From NCBI GenBank assembly GCA_016709545.1, contig JADJMO010000010.1, positions 232,654-296,653 on the forward strand: a stretch of 64,000 nucleotides of DNA, written 5' to 3'. Origin of the DNA: Myxococcales bacterium (lineage in GTDB: Bacteria > Myxococcota_A > Polyangia > Polyangiales > JADJMO01). A program made the position numbers and the translations under genes. The notes beneath the pieces were generated by a model. The model was not told where the DNA came from and made no database searches. It was given only the letters and a program-made list of their open reading frames with translations. This document shows, one piece after another, positions 53,006 through 61,412 of the stretch. How positions within the stretch are numbered: position 1 is the stretch's first letter; each line of letters starts with the position of its first letter.

Positions 53006-54222
53006 CGAGCGGGGAGCGTACGCCACCCGAGGGCGTCGAGCAGCGCTCCGGCATCGGGCGGCGCTTGGTCCTCCGCGAGCGCGAGATCGCGCACTTTCGT
53101 CAGGACCGGGTCGGTCTGGCCCGCCTCGAGCAGGTCGCGCGCGATGCAGCCGATGCCGTGCACGTCGTCGCGCGGGCTCGCCGGGGCGCCGTTGCTGCGC
53201 GCCGCCGAGGCGTAGCCCGGCGTGCCCTGCGTCGCGGGCGACCCGATCGGCCGCGCGAGGCCGAAGTCGCCGAGCGTCGGCGCGTCGTCCTCGTCGAACA
53301 GCACGTTGGCGGGCTTCACGTCACCGTGCACCCAGCCCGCGGCGTGCACGTCGGCGAGGGTCTTCAACAAAGATTCGAGCACTGCGCGGAGGTCGCGCGG
53401 CGTGGTCAGCGATCCGCGCAGGCTCCCGCCCGACATCCAGGCCATCGAGAGCCAGCCCTCGTCGAGATCGAGGTCGTGGATCGCGATCACCCCCGCGCCG
53501 CGGAAGCGGATCGCCGCGCGCGCCTCGGCCAGCAGCGCGTCGCGCCCGCGCAGCTTGTCATGGATCATCTTGAGCGCCACCGTGCGCACGCCGGCGGCAC
53601 CCAGATCCTCGCGCGCCTCGTAGACGACGCCCGCGCCGCCGCGCGCCACCTCGCGCACCAGCGTGAAGGGCAGCGCACCCCCGGGCGCGAGCAGCGTGGG
53701 GAACGAAGGCTGCGCCGCCTCGCGTCCGCCGCCGAGCCGCGCCCGCAGGCGCTCGAAGCGCTCGCGCACGCCCGGCGCGTCGACGTCGCCCGCGAGCGCC
53801 TCGGTGTAGAGCGCGAGCGCGCGATCGAGATCCGCGGCCGTCGCGACGCCGTCGTCGAGGCCCTCGCACAGGAGGTCTCCGCGCAGCACCGCCGCCGCGG
53901 GGGAGCGCACCTCGGCGAGCTGGTCGTGGGCGCCGCGCCGGTCGCCGCGGGTGACCAGCACGTCGGCGAGCTCGAGGCGCAAGAGCTCGGGCGCTTCCAC
54001 CCCCTTCGTCAGCGCGAAGGTGAGCGCGTCGACGACGAGGTGCTCGTCCGGCCCCCCTCGCGCGCTCCGGAGCGCGGCCATGGCCTGATCGAAGCGCCCG
54101 GCCTGGATCGACGCGACGATCGAGCCACGCAGATCCGCGGGCGCCTCGGCGACCGGCACGGGTGGCGGCGGTGGCGGGTGCTCCCCGAGCAAGCGCTCTC
54201 GCAACCGCGCGAAGATCCCCAC
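53002..54222 (-). CDS. Serine/threonine protein kinase with TPR-like N-terminus
   Basis: A 406-residue soluble kinase. Residues 30-165 are helical and TPR-like (SIQAGRFDQAMAALRSARGG, ALALYTEALAGDVDAPGV). The kinase domain has the glycine loop ARGGAGVVYEAR (about 196), VALKMIHDKL, the catalytic loop HGDVKPANVLFDE with His-Gly-Asp instead of His-Arg-Asp, GDFGLARP and GTPGYASAA. It lacks a membrane helix, and the C-lobe is short. It probably phosphorylates partners in this operon; the FHA protein upstream is the obvious candidate for recognising phospho-Thr. It begins two bases after the FHA gene and overlaps the ferritin-like gene. Confidence 0.9.
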   Translation of the reverse strand: MGIFARLRERLLGEHPPPPPPVPVAEAPADLRGSIVASIQAGRFDQAMAALRSARGGPDEHLVVDALTFALTKGVEAPELLRLELADVLVTRGDRRGAHDQLAEVRSPAAAVLRGDLLCEGLDDGVATAADLDRALALYTEALAGDVDAPGVRERFERLRARLGGGREAAQPSFPTLLAPGGALPFTLVREVARGGAGVVYEAREDLGAAGVRTVALKMIHDKLRGRDALLAEARAAIRFRGAGVIAIHDLDLDEGWLSMAWMSGGSLRGSLTTPRDLRAVLESLLKTLADVHAAGWVHGDVKPANVLFDEDDAPTLGDFGLARPIGSPATQGTPGYASAARSNGAPASPRDDVHGIGCIARDLLEAGQTDPVLTKVRDLALAEDQAPPDAGALLDALGWRTLPAR

Positions 54223-54224
54223 GG

Positions 54225-55406
54225 CTACCTCGTCTCGGCCTGCGGCGGGGGGATGACGCGCATGAGCAACGGTCCGTCGTGACCGTCGTAGATCTCGTCG
54301 CCGATGAGGAGCTGGATCGGCTTGTCGACCTGCAGGTCACCGAGCACGACGGGGCGGTCGAAGCGCAGATCGACCCAGCCGTCGCGCGACTCGACCATCG
54401 CGCGCCGCGGACCGAGCTGGAAGCCGCCGAGCGGCAGCCAGCAGATGCGTCCCGGCAGCTCGAGCAGGAGCCCTCCGGCGGGGAACGGCCGCACCTTCAG
54501 GGGCAATGCGTTGCCGATGAGGAGATCGAGCCCCAGGCCCACGCGGAGCTCGTCGACGCGGGCCCCGCGCAAGGTCGTGCCGTTCTTGCCGCCGAGGTCG
54601 CGCACGATGGGCTCGGCGCCCTCGGGCCGGGCGATCTCGAGGTGACGGCGCGACACGACGGGCGAGGCCACGCGCAGCTCGCCGTCGCTGCGGCCGAGCG
54701 TGACCGGGTTGCCCGGCACGATCTCGAGGATGCGCCCCTCGAGCTGCACGGTGGGCGGGACGTTCGGGCGCCGCGCGAGCAACCCCGAGAGGAGCGCGCG
54801 CAGATCCTCGGCGTCCTCGTCGCGGAGCGCCGCGTTCAGGAGCTGCTCGGCCTTGCGCCGCTCGCCGAGCGCGATCGCGTCGCGGGCCTCCTCGAAGCGC
54901 AGCGAGCGCTTGAGCCGGTGCTCCTCGATCTTGCGCTGGCGCGAGACCGCCTCCTCGAGCCGCTGCACCGCGCCCGCGTCGGCGAGCGCCGAGATCTCGC
55001 CCTCGAGGTCCCCCGCGACGTGCAGCGCGCGGGCCGCGAGCTCGTGCTCCCCGATCGATCGCAGCACCTGCGCCGCCTCGAGCAGCTCGCGCCGACGGAT
55101 CGCGGGGTCGAGCCCGCCCGCCTCGGCGCGGTCGAGGACGAACTGGGTACGGGCGCGCCACGCGAGCGCGCGGGCCTCGTCGCCGGGCGGCGCGAGCGCA
55201 GTGGCCTGCACGAGCAACAGGGCCCGACGGTGCGGATCGAGCTCGCCCTGCGCGCGGATCAACATGACCCGTACGGCATCGGCGTAGCGACCGGCCTCCA
55301 TGTAGCCGGTGCTCGCGCCCTCGAGATCGCCGCGCTGCTCGGCCTGGACCGCGCGCCGCTGGGCATCCGGCGTGAACCACGAGCGAAGGCGCGTCGAGAT
55401 GGACAC
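54225..55406 (-). CDS. FHA-domain protein with TPR-like helices
   Basis: A 393-residue protein. The N-terminal 200 residues are helical repeats (AEQRGDLEGASTGYMEAGRY, ALHVAGDLEGEISALADAGA). An FHA domain follows (about 222-290): EIVPGNPVTLGRSDGELRV, SPVVSRRHLEIARP and LGGKNGTTLRG, with Gly-Arg, Ser-Arg-Arg-His and Asn-Gly-Thr in the phosphothreonine-binding loops. The C-terminal part is beta-rich and could be a second FHA-like or sensor domain (LLLELPGRICWLPLGG). Cytoplasmic. It lies two bases upstream of the kinase start. Together they look like a phospho-dependent scaffold. The gene is 12 bases downstream of the next gene upstream. Confidence 0.88.
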   Translation of the reverse strand: MSISTRLRSWFTPDAQRRAVQAEQRGDLEGASTGYMEAGRYADAVRVMLIRAQGELDPHRRALLLVQATALAPPGDEARALAWRARTQFVLDRAEAGGLDPAIRRRELLEAAQVLRSIGEHELAARALHVAGDLEGEISALADAGAVQRLEEAVSRQRKIEEHRLKRSLRFEEARDAIALGERRKAEQLLNAALRDEDAEDLRALLSGLLARRPNVPPTVQLEGRILEIVPGNPVTLGRSDGELRVASPVVSRRHLEIARPEGAEPIVRDLGGKNGTTLRGARVDELRVGLGLDLLIGNALPLKVRPFPAGGLLLELPGRICWLPLGGFQLGPRRAMVESRDGWVDLRFDRPVVLGDLQVDKPIQLLIGDEIYDGHDGPLLMRVIPPPQAETR

Positions 55407-55418
55407 CGCCGAGCGAGG

Positions 55419-56471
55419 CTATCGCGACCGGCGTCGCTCGGCGAGCGCCGCGAAGGCCAGGCCGAGCGCGAGGACGACGCCGAGCAGGAGGGTGACCGGG
55501 GAACGGCGGCGCGGACCGGCGGAAAGCCCCGTGCGCTGGGGCCCACGCGGCCCGATCGTCGGCAGATCCAGGGCGTTTCGCAGCTGCGTCCTGGCGCGGG
55601 CGCGCAGGGTCTCGGGGAGGGCCTCGTCGGCGGACACGTGTGGGCAACCCGTGTCGAGGTCGGTCGTCGGGGCCGTCCAGGGGGCAGGGAGGACCAGATC
55701 GGTCGGCCAGCCACAGCCGGAGAAGCCACGCGCGAGGCCGGCCGCGAGCTGGTACCCGAGCGCGGCGAACAGCGGGTCCTTCGAGCGCATCGCCGACACG
55801 GCCGCGCGGGCTGCCTCGTCGACGACGAGGCCCGCGGCGTCGCTCGTCTCGGCGCCGAGCACGGCCAGCGGCAGATCGGTCGCGAGCACCGACGCGGCCT
55901 CGGCGCCGCCCTGCGCGAGGGACGCGAGGCGGAGGGTCATCGTGGGCCTCTCCGGCGGGCCTCCGAACCGTGGGCCCGCGTCCAGCACCAGCGTGCGCGT
56001 GTACCCCGCGGCGAGGCTCGTCGAGAAGCTCAGCGCCGCGTGGTCGTCGAGCGGGTCGACGGTGACGAGCGCGGGGAGGCCGTGCTCCACGAACTTCACG
56101 TCGCCCGCGGTCGCGCGCGCGCCCCACGTCGAGCGGGTGCGGATCGTGACCGCGGTGCCCCGCGCCTCGTGCGAGAGCGCGAGCGGGACGGCGGCGAAGC
56201 GCTCCCCGCGCAGCAGCGCCGAGACGCGCACCTTCGACCGCTGCACGGGGAAGCGCGGCGGCAAGCGAGCCGAGAACAGGCGCTTCTCCCCGTCGTCGAT
56301 GACGAGGAGCGCCACCTCGGGCGCGGCGCGGCCCTCTTCGCGGGCGACGAGCGAAGGCACGACCTCGAGCAAGCAGGGCGCTGACGAAAGGCGGAGCTCC
56401 ACGTCGACGAGGGCGATGCCGCGGCCGACGGAGAGGTCGTAGGTCTCCACGTCCACCGAACAGGGGGTCAC
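55419..56471 (-). CDS. Hypothetical protein with C-terminal membrane helix
   Basis: A 350-residue protein with GTG start at 56471. It has no signal peptide, a beta-rich N-terminal half (TPCSVDVETYDLSVGRGIAL, EVALLVIDDGEKRLFSARLP), a middle that resembles von-Willebrand-like or Ig folds without their motifs, and a C-terminal helix (PVTLLLGVVLALGLAFAALA) followed by R-R-R-S-R. The tail suggests insertion with the bulk outside or inside depending on the arginines. I do not recognise a family. It is the first gene of the kinase/FHA cluster, and its start is 50 bases from the divergent cytochrome gene. Confidence 0.6.
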   Translation of the reverse strand: MTPCSVDVETYDLSVGRGIALVDVELRLSSAPCLLEVVPSLVAREEGRAAPEVALLVIDDGEKRLFSARLPPRFPVQRSKVRVSALLRGERFAAVPLALSHEARGTAVTIRTRSTWGARATAGDVKFVEHGLPALVTVDPLDDHAALSFSTSLAAGYTRTLVLDAGPRFGGPPERPTMTLRLASLAQGGAEAASVLATDLPLAVLGAETSDAAGLVVDEAARAAVSAMRSKDPLFAALGYQLAAGLARGFSGCGWPTDLVLPAPWTAPTTDLDTGCPHVSADEALPETLRARARTQLRNALDLPTIGPRGPQRTGLSAGPRRRSPVTLLLGVVLALGLAFAALAERRRSR

Positions 56472-56521
56472 CCTTTGGGGTTGGACAGTCGGCCGCCGCG
56501 CGACAAGACTCCACGACGAAA

Positions 56522-58213
56522 ATGAAGCGGAAGGCCTTCCAAGCGCTCCTGGCGATGTGTGCTTCTCTCTCGGCGATCGTGGCGGCCTGCGACGGCTGCC
56601 GGTCGGGGGGCAACAAGGACGCGGGCGCCCCCGTGGCCGAGGTCGGCCTGCCGACCGTGCGGCTCTACGTGCTCGCCGATCTCGCGGGCGCGCTCGAGCC
56701 GTGCGGCTGCCAGAAGGACATGCTCGGTGGCTTCGATCACTTCGCGTCGCTCGTCGCCAAGGAGCGCGACAAGGCGCCGAAGAGCGCCGTCGTCACCGTG
56801 GGCCCCACGTTCTACATGGACGAGGCCCCGAAGCCCGACCACCTGCAGCAGGACGACTGGAAGGCCGACGCGATCGCCTCCGTGCTCAAGGGCGTCGGCT
56901 TCGCGGCGTTCGCGCCCGGCAAGAACGACTGGGCGGTCTCGGGCGATCGGCTCGACAAGCTCCGCGAGGCGAGCGGCGGCGCGCTGGTCGCCGGCAACCT
57001 CACCGGCAAGGGCAGCGCGGGCGCCGTGGCCTACGCGATCCGCGACATCGGCGGCACCAAGGTGGCGTTCGTCGGCGTCTCCGTGCCCAAGACCGAGAAG
57101 GGCGCGCCGAACGAGGTCGTCATCGCCGACGCGACCGAGGCGCTCGCGAGCGCCGCGAGGCGCGCCAAGACCGAGGGCGCGCGCATCGTGGTGGGCCTCG
57201 CCGCGATCGACCCGGGCGACGCCAACCGCGCGGCCGAGAAGATCCCCGAGCTCGACGTGCTCGCCATCGGCTCCCCCGCCACCGACGGCGACGCGAACGA
57301 CGAGCCCAAGGCGCCGCGCTTCATCGGCAACACGCTCATCGTCCGGCCCTCGAACCACCTCACCCGCGTCGCGGTGCTCGACTTCCACGTGCGCGGCGAC
57401 GGTCGGTTCGCCGACGGGAGCGGCCTCGCGCACGTGCAAGAGGTGATGGACCTGACGACCCAGATCGGCGAGCTCGAGAAGAAGCTGAAGGGGTGGGAGG
57501 CCGACCCGAAGGTGCCCCGCGCCGACGTCGACGCCCAGAAGAAGCGGCTCGGCGAGCTCCGCGCGCAGCTCGACAAGGCCAAGACCCCGCCCCCCACCCC
57601 GAGCGGCTCGTTCGTGCGCTACCAGCTCGTCGACGTGAAGGGCGAGCTCGGCAAGGACGCGAGCGCCTCGGCCTCGATGCTCGGGTTCTACAAGAAGGTC
57701 AACACGTACAACCAGGACAAGTTCAAGGACAAGAAGGCACCGCCTCCTGCCAAGGGCGAGGCGTTCTACGTCGGCGTCGAGACCTGCAAGGTGTGCCACA
57801 CGGCGCCCTACACGGTGTGGACCAAGGCCAAGCACTTCAGCGCGTACAAGACCCTCGCGGACCAGAGCAAGGAGTTCAACCTCGACTGCGTCGGCTGCCA
57901 CGTCACGGGCTTCGACAAGCCGGGCGGCTCCACGGTGACCGACCTCGTCACCCCCGATCTCAAGAACGTCCAGTGCGAGTCCTGCCACGGCGCGGGGAGC
58001 AAACACGTGGAGGATCCCGTCTCGTTCGCGCTCGAGAGCAAGCCGCCGGAGACCCTCTGCCAGTCGTGCCACCACCCGCCGCACACCGACAAGTTCGTCT
58101 ACACCGATCGGCTCGACAAGATCCTCGGCCCGGGCCACGGCAAGCCGGGCGACAAGCCGAGCAACGACCCGCCCAAGGGCTGGAAGCCCCCGAAGGCGCG
58201 GTTTCAGCCGTAG
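56522..58213 (+). CDS. Tetraheme c-type cytochrome fused to a 5'-nucleotidase-like domain
   Basis: A 563-residue lipoprotein-like protein (signal followed by AACDGC). The front half (about residues 45-330) resembles metallophosphatase/5'-nucleotidase folds: VRLYVLADLAGALEPCGCQK, VVTVGPTFYMDE, GKNDWAVSGDRL, ALVAGNLTGK and LDVLAIGSPATDG. Its usual metal-ligand set is only partly visible. A coiled-coil linker (IGELEKKLKGW) follows, then a cytochrome c554-like domain with four CxxCH sites: CKVCH (about 422), CVGCH (about 457), CESCH (about 486) and CQSCH (about 514). It probably takes part in periplasmic electron transfer. The 3' end overlaps the convergent GST gene by ten bases. Confidence 0.87.
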   Translation: MKRKAFQALLAMCASLSAIVAACDGCRSGGNKDAGAPVAEVGLPTVRLYVLADLAGALEPCGCQKDMLGGFDHFASLVAKERDKAPKSAVVTVGPTFYMDEAPKPDHLQQDDWKADAIASVLKGVGFAAFAPGKNDWAVSGDRLDKLREASGGALVAGNLTGKGSAGAVAYAIRDIGGTKVAFVGVSVPKTEKGAPNEVVIADATEALASAARRAKTEGARIVVGLAAIDPGDANRAAEKIPELDVLAIGSPATDGDANDEPKAPRFIGNTLIVRPSNHLTRVAVLDFHVRGDGRFADGSGLAHVQEVMDLTTQIGELEKKLKGWEADPKVPRADVDAQKKRLGELRAQLDKAKTPPPTPSGSFVRYQLVDVKGELGKDASASASMLGFYKKVNTYNQDKFKDKKAPPPAKGEAFYVGVETCKVCHTAPYTVWTKAKHFSAYKTLADQSKEFNLDCVGCHVTGFDKPGGSTVTDLVTPDLKNVQCESCHGAGSKHVEDPVSFALESKPPETLCQSCHHPPHTDKFVYTDRLDKILGPGHGKPGDKPSNDPPKGWKPPKARFQP

Positions 58214-58809
58214 ATCCGCTGCCAGCTCTCGCGCGCCTGCACCCGCGCCATCCACGCGGCGACGTGTGGGAAGCGCGAGAGATCGATGCCCAGCATGGGC
58301 GCATAGCCGAGCGTCGGCGCGATGGAGAGATCGGCCACGCCGAACTTGTCAACGACGAACTCCCGCGTGGAGAGCCGCGCATCGAGAGGCCCGAGACACC
58401 GGTCGATCTCGATGCGACCGTTCTCCACCATCTTCGGGATGCGCTGCTCCTCGGGGAGGCGGATGCTGTGCGCGAACACGTGGGCGACCGCCGGCGAGAG
58501 GTGGGCCGCGTTCATGAACACCCACTGCGAGACCAGGCCGCGCCCGCGCGCGCCCTCGGGCAGCAACCCCTTCTCGGGGAAGCGCTCGGCGAGGTAGTGC
58601 AGGCAGGCGTTCGACTCCCAGAGGCGGTAGTCGCCGTCGACGAGCACGGGCACGCGCATCGTCGGGTTGAGCTCCTTGTACGCATCGCTGCGGTGCGCGC
58701 CCGTCATGAGGTCCACGGCGACGAACTCGTACGGCGCACCCACCTCTTCGAGGGCGAGGCGCACGCGTCGGGTGTTGGGGGACATCGGGAAGCCGTGGAG
58801 AGCGAGCAT
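58204..58809 (-). CDS. Glutathione S-transferase family protein
   Basis: A 201-residue GST: MLALHGFPMSPNTRRVRLAL, NPTMRVPVLVDGDYRLWESN (the cis-Pro and E-S glutathione contacts) and a helical C-terminal domain with STREFVVDKFGVADLSIAPT. It transfers glutathione to electrophiles or acts as an isomerase/reductase; the substrate is unknown. Soluble, cytoplasmic. The zinc-finger gene ends 31 bases upstream on the same strand, so the two may be co-transcribed, and it converges with the cytochrome gene. Confidence 0.93.
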   Translation of the reverse strand: MLALHGFPMSPNTRRVRLALEEVGAPYEFVAVDLMTGAHRSDAYKELNPTMRVPVLVDGDYRLWESNACLHYLAERFPEKGLLPEGARGRGLVSQWVFMNAAHLSPAVAHVFAHSIRLPEEQRIPKMVENGRIEIDRCLGPLDARLSTREFVVDKFGVADLSIAPTLGYAPMLGIDLSRFPHVAAWMARVQARESWQRIYG

Positions 58810-58840
58810 GGGAAACGGGTACTCCGCCGCCCCCGGCCGT

Positions 58841-59392
58841 TCAATCGAACAGGGCGCAGAGCACGTCGAACCCGATCCCGAGCGCGCCTCCCGCCACGTC
58901 GACGACGCCGCTCACGTCGGCGCCCGAGATGCTGACGTGGTTGCTGGCCTCGCTGGCGACGACCGCGGCGGTGCCCACCGCGACGACGCCGACCGCCCCT
59001 GCCGCGAGGAGCGCCCCGTTGCCGGTGCCCGTGGGCGCGGGCTTGCGCATCGCGGTCAGGGCCGACACCAGCTGCGGGAGCTCGTCGCGATCGAACCACG
59101 CGCCGTGGGCGTTGCAGACGTCGATCGTCACCCCGTTCGCCAGCTTCTGGATGGCCATGGCCGCGCCACACGCCGGGCAGGCGGCGCGGGCGTGCACGTC
59201 GGGCCGGTGTCGCGCGTGTGCAGCGGCGAGCCCGGCGGCCTGCACGATGTCCTGGTCGAGCTGGGTGACCACCCGCCCGCGTGTGGCGTGGTCCAGGAAG
59301 ATCCCGCCGCAGGTGAGACAACCGGACAAGAGAGCGCTTTTCGTCTGGTGCTCGACGAGCGCGACGCGACAGCGAGGACAGGGGCCCTTCAT
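58841..59392 (-). CDS. TFIIB-type zinc-finger protein
   Basis: A 183-residue protein with two zinc-ribbon-like modules. The first is CPRCRVALVEH with SGCLTCGGIFLDH (residues 4-35). The second is CPACGAAMAIQ with VCNAHGAWFDRDEL (about 76-108), whose last Cys is replaced by His (C-N-A-H). W-F-D-R-D-E-L is the hallmark of the zf-TFIIB family. A hydrophobic Gly/Ala-rich stretch (ALLAAGAVGVVAVGTAAVVA, about 130-150) and a further one near the end may insert in a membrane. Function unknown. Divergent from the hydrolase gene, with 68 bases between. Confidence 0.85.
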   Translation of the reverse strand: MKGPCPRCRVALVEHQTKSALLSGCLTCGGIFLDHATRGRVVTQLDQDIVQAAGLAAAHARHRPDVHARAACPACGAAMAIQKLANGVTIDVCNAHGAWFDRDELPQLVSALTAMRKPAPTGTGNGALLAAGAVGVVAVGTAAVVASEASNHVSISGADVSGVVDVAGGALGIGFDVLCALFD

Positions 59393-59460
59393 CCGGAGAA
59401 TCGTACCATCGCCGATCGCGCCCTTGTCACGCCGCGCCGCGCCCCGGACAATCGCCGCAC

Positions 59461-60495
59461 ATGGGTTACGGCGAGCAGATCGACGCGGTGGTGGGCAAGC
59501 TGTCGCGGTTCCTGCATCTGCGGGCCACCCAGACCGACACGAGCCACGAGCTGCTGCCCTACTACGGTCTGCCACTAGACCAATTGATGCCTGCGCCCGC
59601 GGAGGTGCCCGAGGTGCGCCGCCACGTGCCGCGCATCTCGCTGTCCACGGTCACCGAGACGCTCTCGTGGACGAGTGGGCACGTGCCGCTCGCCACCAGC
59701 TACCGCCAGCGACACGAGGGCGAGTACCACAAGAACCTCACCGCCTGGGCGCGCTGGGTGCACAAGAAGGGCGCGCGGCGGCGCTCGCTCCTCGTCTACG
59801 TGCACGGCTGGCTCGAGCCCGGCTCGTGGGTCGAGGAGGCCACGCTCCTGCCGCTGTTCTACCGCGAGCTCGGCGTCGACGTGGTGCACGTGTCGCTCCC
59901 GTTCCACGGTCGGCGCAGCCCGCGCGGTCAGCTGTTCCACGGGGAGTGGTTCTGGACCGCCGACCTCGTGCGCTCCCTCGAGGCGGTGCGCCAGGCCATT
60001 TTCGACGTGCGCTCGCTGATGGGCTGGTTTCGCAAGACCATCGGCTACGAGGAGGTGGGGATCACCGGCCTCTCGCTCGGCGGGTGCATCACCATGCTGC
60101 TCGGCTGCCTCGCGCCGATCCCCGACTACATCGTCCCGATGATCGCGCACCTCGAGCTGCCCGACGCCGTGGAGGAGGCGCCGATCCTGTGGCGCATGAA
60201 GGACGACCTCGCGCGCTTCGGGCTCGACGAGGCCCAGCGCCGCGCGGTGTTCTCGCGCATCCCTCTCTCGACCGCGATGCCGCTCGTGCCGAAGGACCGG
60301 CAGCTGTGGGTCGCCGCGCGCGAGGACGGCTACCTGCGCGCCGAGCTCGTCGAGCAGCAGTGGCGGCGCTGGAGCGAGCCGCCGATCCTCTGGATCCCGG
60401 GCGGCCACATGACCTTCCCGCTCGCCATGGGCGACATCGTGAGCGCGATGAAGCGCCTGCCGCTCTCGGCGGGCGCGGCGAAGGTCAAGGTCTAG
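59461..60495 (+). CDS. Alpha/beta hydrolase of the DUF2048-like type
   Basis: A 344-residue soluble protein. LLVYVHGWLEPGSWVEEATL (oxyanion region, about 110-129), VVHVSLPFHGRRSPRG, the nucleophile elbow GLSLGG (about 200) and a terminal IPGGHMTFP supply an alpha/beta-hydrolase triad. The P-x-H-G-R-R phrase and the E-L-P-D region resemble DUF2048-type hydrolases. No substrate can be named. It is convergent with prmC, the ends overlapping by 11 bases. The ATG is the first in frame after the divergent zinc-finger gene. Confidence 0.87.
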   Translation: MGYGEQIDAVVGKLSRFLHLRATQTDTSHELLPYYGLPLDQLMPAPAEVPEVRRHVPRISLSTVTETLSWTSGHVPLATSYRQRHEGEYHKNLTAWARWVHKKGARRRSLLVYVHGWLEPGSWVEEATLLPLFYRELGVDVVHVSLPFHGRRSPRGQLFHGEWFWTADLVRSLEAVRQAIFDVRSLMGWFRKTIGYEEVGITGLSLGGCITMLLGCLAPIPDYIVPMIAHLELPDAVEEAPILWRMKDDLARFGLDEAQRRAVFSRIPLSTAMPLVPKDRQLWVAAREDGYLRAELVEQQWRRWSEPPILWIPGGHMTFPLAMGDIVSAMKRLPLSAGAAKVKV

Positions 60496-61364
60496 GCGCG
60501 CGACCGCTCACGACGCGCTCGTGCCCGCCGTAGTCGCGGATGCGGCGCACGTCGGTGAAGCCCCGCGCCACGAGGAGCGCCGCCACGGCCTCGGCTTGCC
60601 CGGCGCCGATCTCCATCGCGAGAGCGCCGCCTTCGGTCAGGTGACGCGGCGCCTCGTCCACGATGCGGCGCACGAGGTCGAGGCCATCGGCGCCGCCGTC
60701 GAGCGCGAGGTGCGGCTCGTGGTCGCGGATGTCCGGCTGCAGGCCCGGGATCTCCCCGGTGGCGATGTACGGCGGGTTGGCCGTGACGAGGTCGTACGGT
60801 CGGCGCGGCGGTGGGAGCGCGGCGAACAGATCGCCCGCGGAGAAGCGCACGTTCCACACGGCGCCGAGGCGCTGCGCGTTGTCACGGGCCACGGTGAGCG
60901 CCTCGCTCGACAGGTCGGTCGCGTCGACGGTGAGCGTCGGGCGCTCGAGCTTCAGCGTGACGGCGACGCACCCCGAGCCGGTGCAGAGGTCGAGCACGCG
61001 GCCGCCGAGGTCACGACCCCGCAGGAGCTCGAGGGCGTGCTCGACGAGGATCTCGGTGTCCGGGCGCGGGACCAGCACGCGCCGATCGACGCGGAACGGA
61101 CGCCCGTAGAACTCGCGCACGCCCGCGCAGATAGGCGACCGGCTCGAACGCCCGGCGCCGCTTGAAGAGGGCGCGGATGGTCGCGAGCTCCTCGGCGGTG
61201 AGCAGGCGCTCGCCGTCGACGAGGATGCGCACCCGGTCCACACCGAGCGCCTCGGCCGCGACGAGATCGGCGTCGAGCTTCGCGCCCTCGACCCCGCGCT
61301 TCTTGAGGTCGTCGGTCATGAAGGCGACGACGTCGCGAACGGTCCAATCGCGAGGCTCGGCCAC
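60485..61364 (-). CDS. prmC: Peptide chain release factor methyltransferase, frameshifted
   Basis: The N-terminal frame from GTG 61364 (AEPRDWTVRDVVAFMTDDLK, GAKLDADLVAAEALGVDRVR, RRRAFEPVAYL) and the C-terminal frame (GVREFYGRPFRVDRRVLVPR, TEILVEHAL, VLDLCTGSGCVAV, TANPPYIA) make a complete PrmC of about 292 residues if one base is removed in GCGGGCG at about 61121-61126. It N5-methylates the glutamine of the GGQ motif of release factors RF1 and RF2. The N-P-P-Y motif and the S-adenosylmethionine loop are intact. The gene is usually important for growth, so an assembly indel is more plausible than inactivation. Divergent from glgA, 48 bases. Confidence 0.9.
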
Positions 61365-61412
61365 TGCGGCGGCGTAGTCCCGCCCAAGATGTGATACCAG
61401 GGTGACGAGCGC

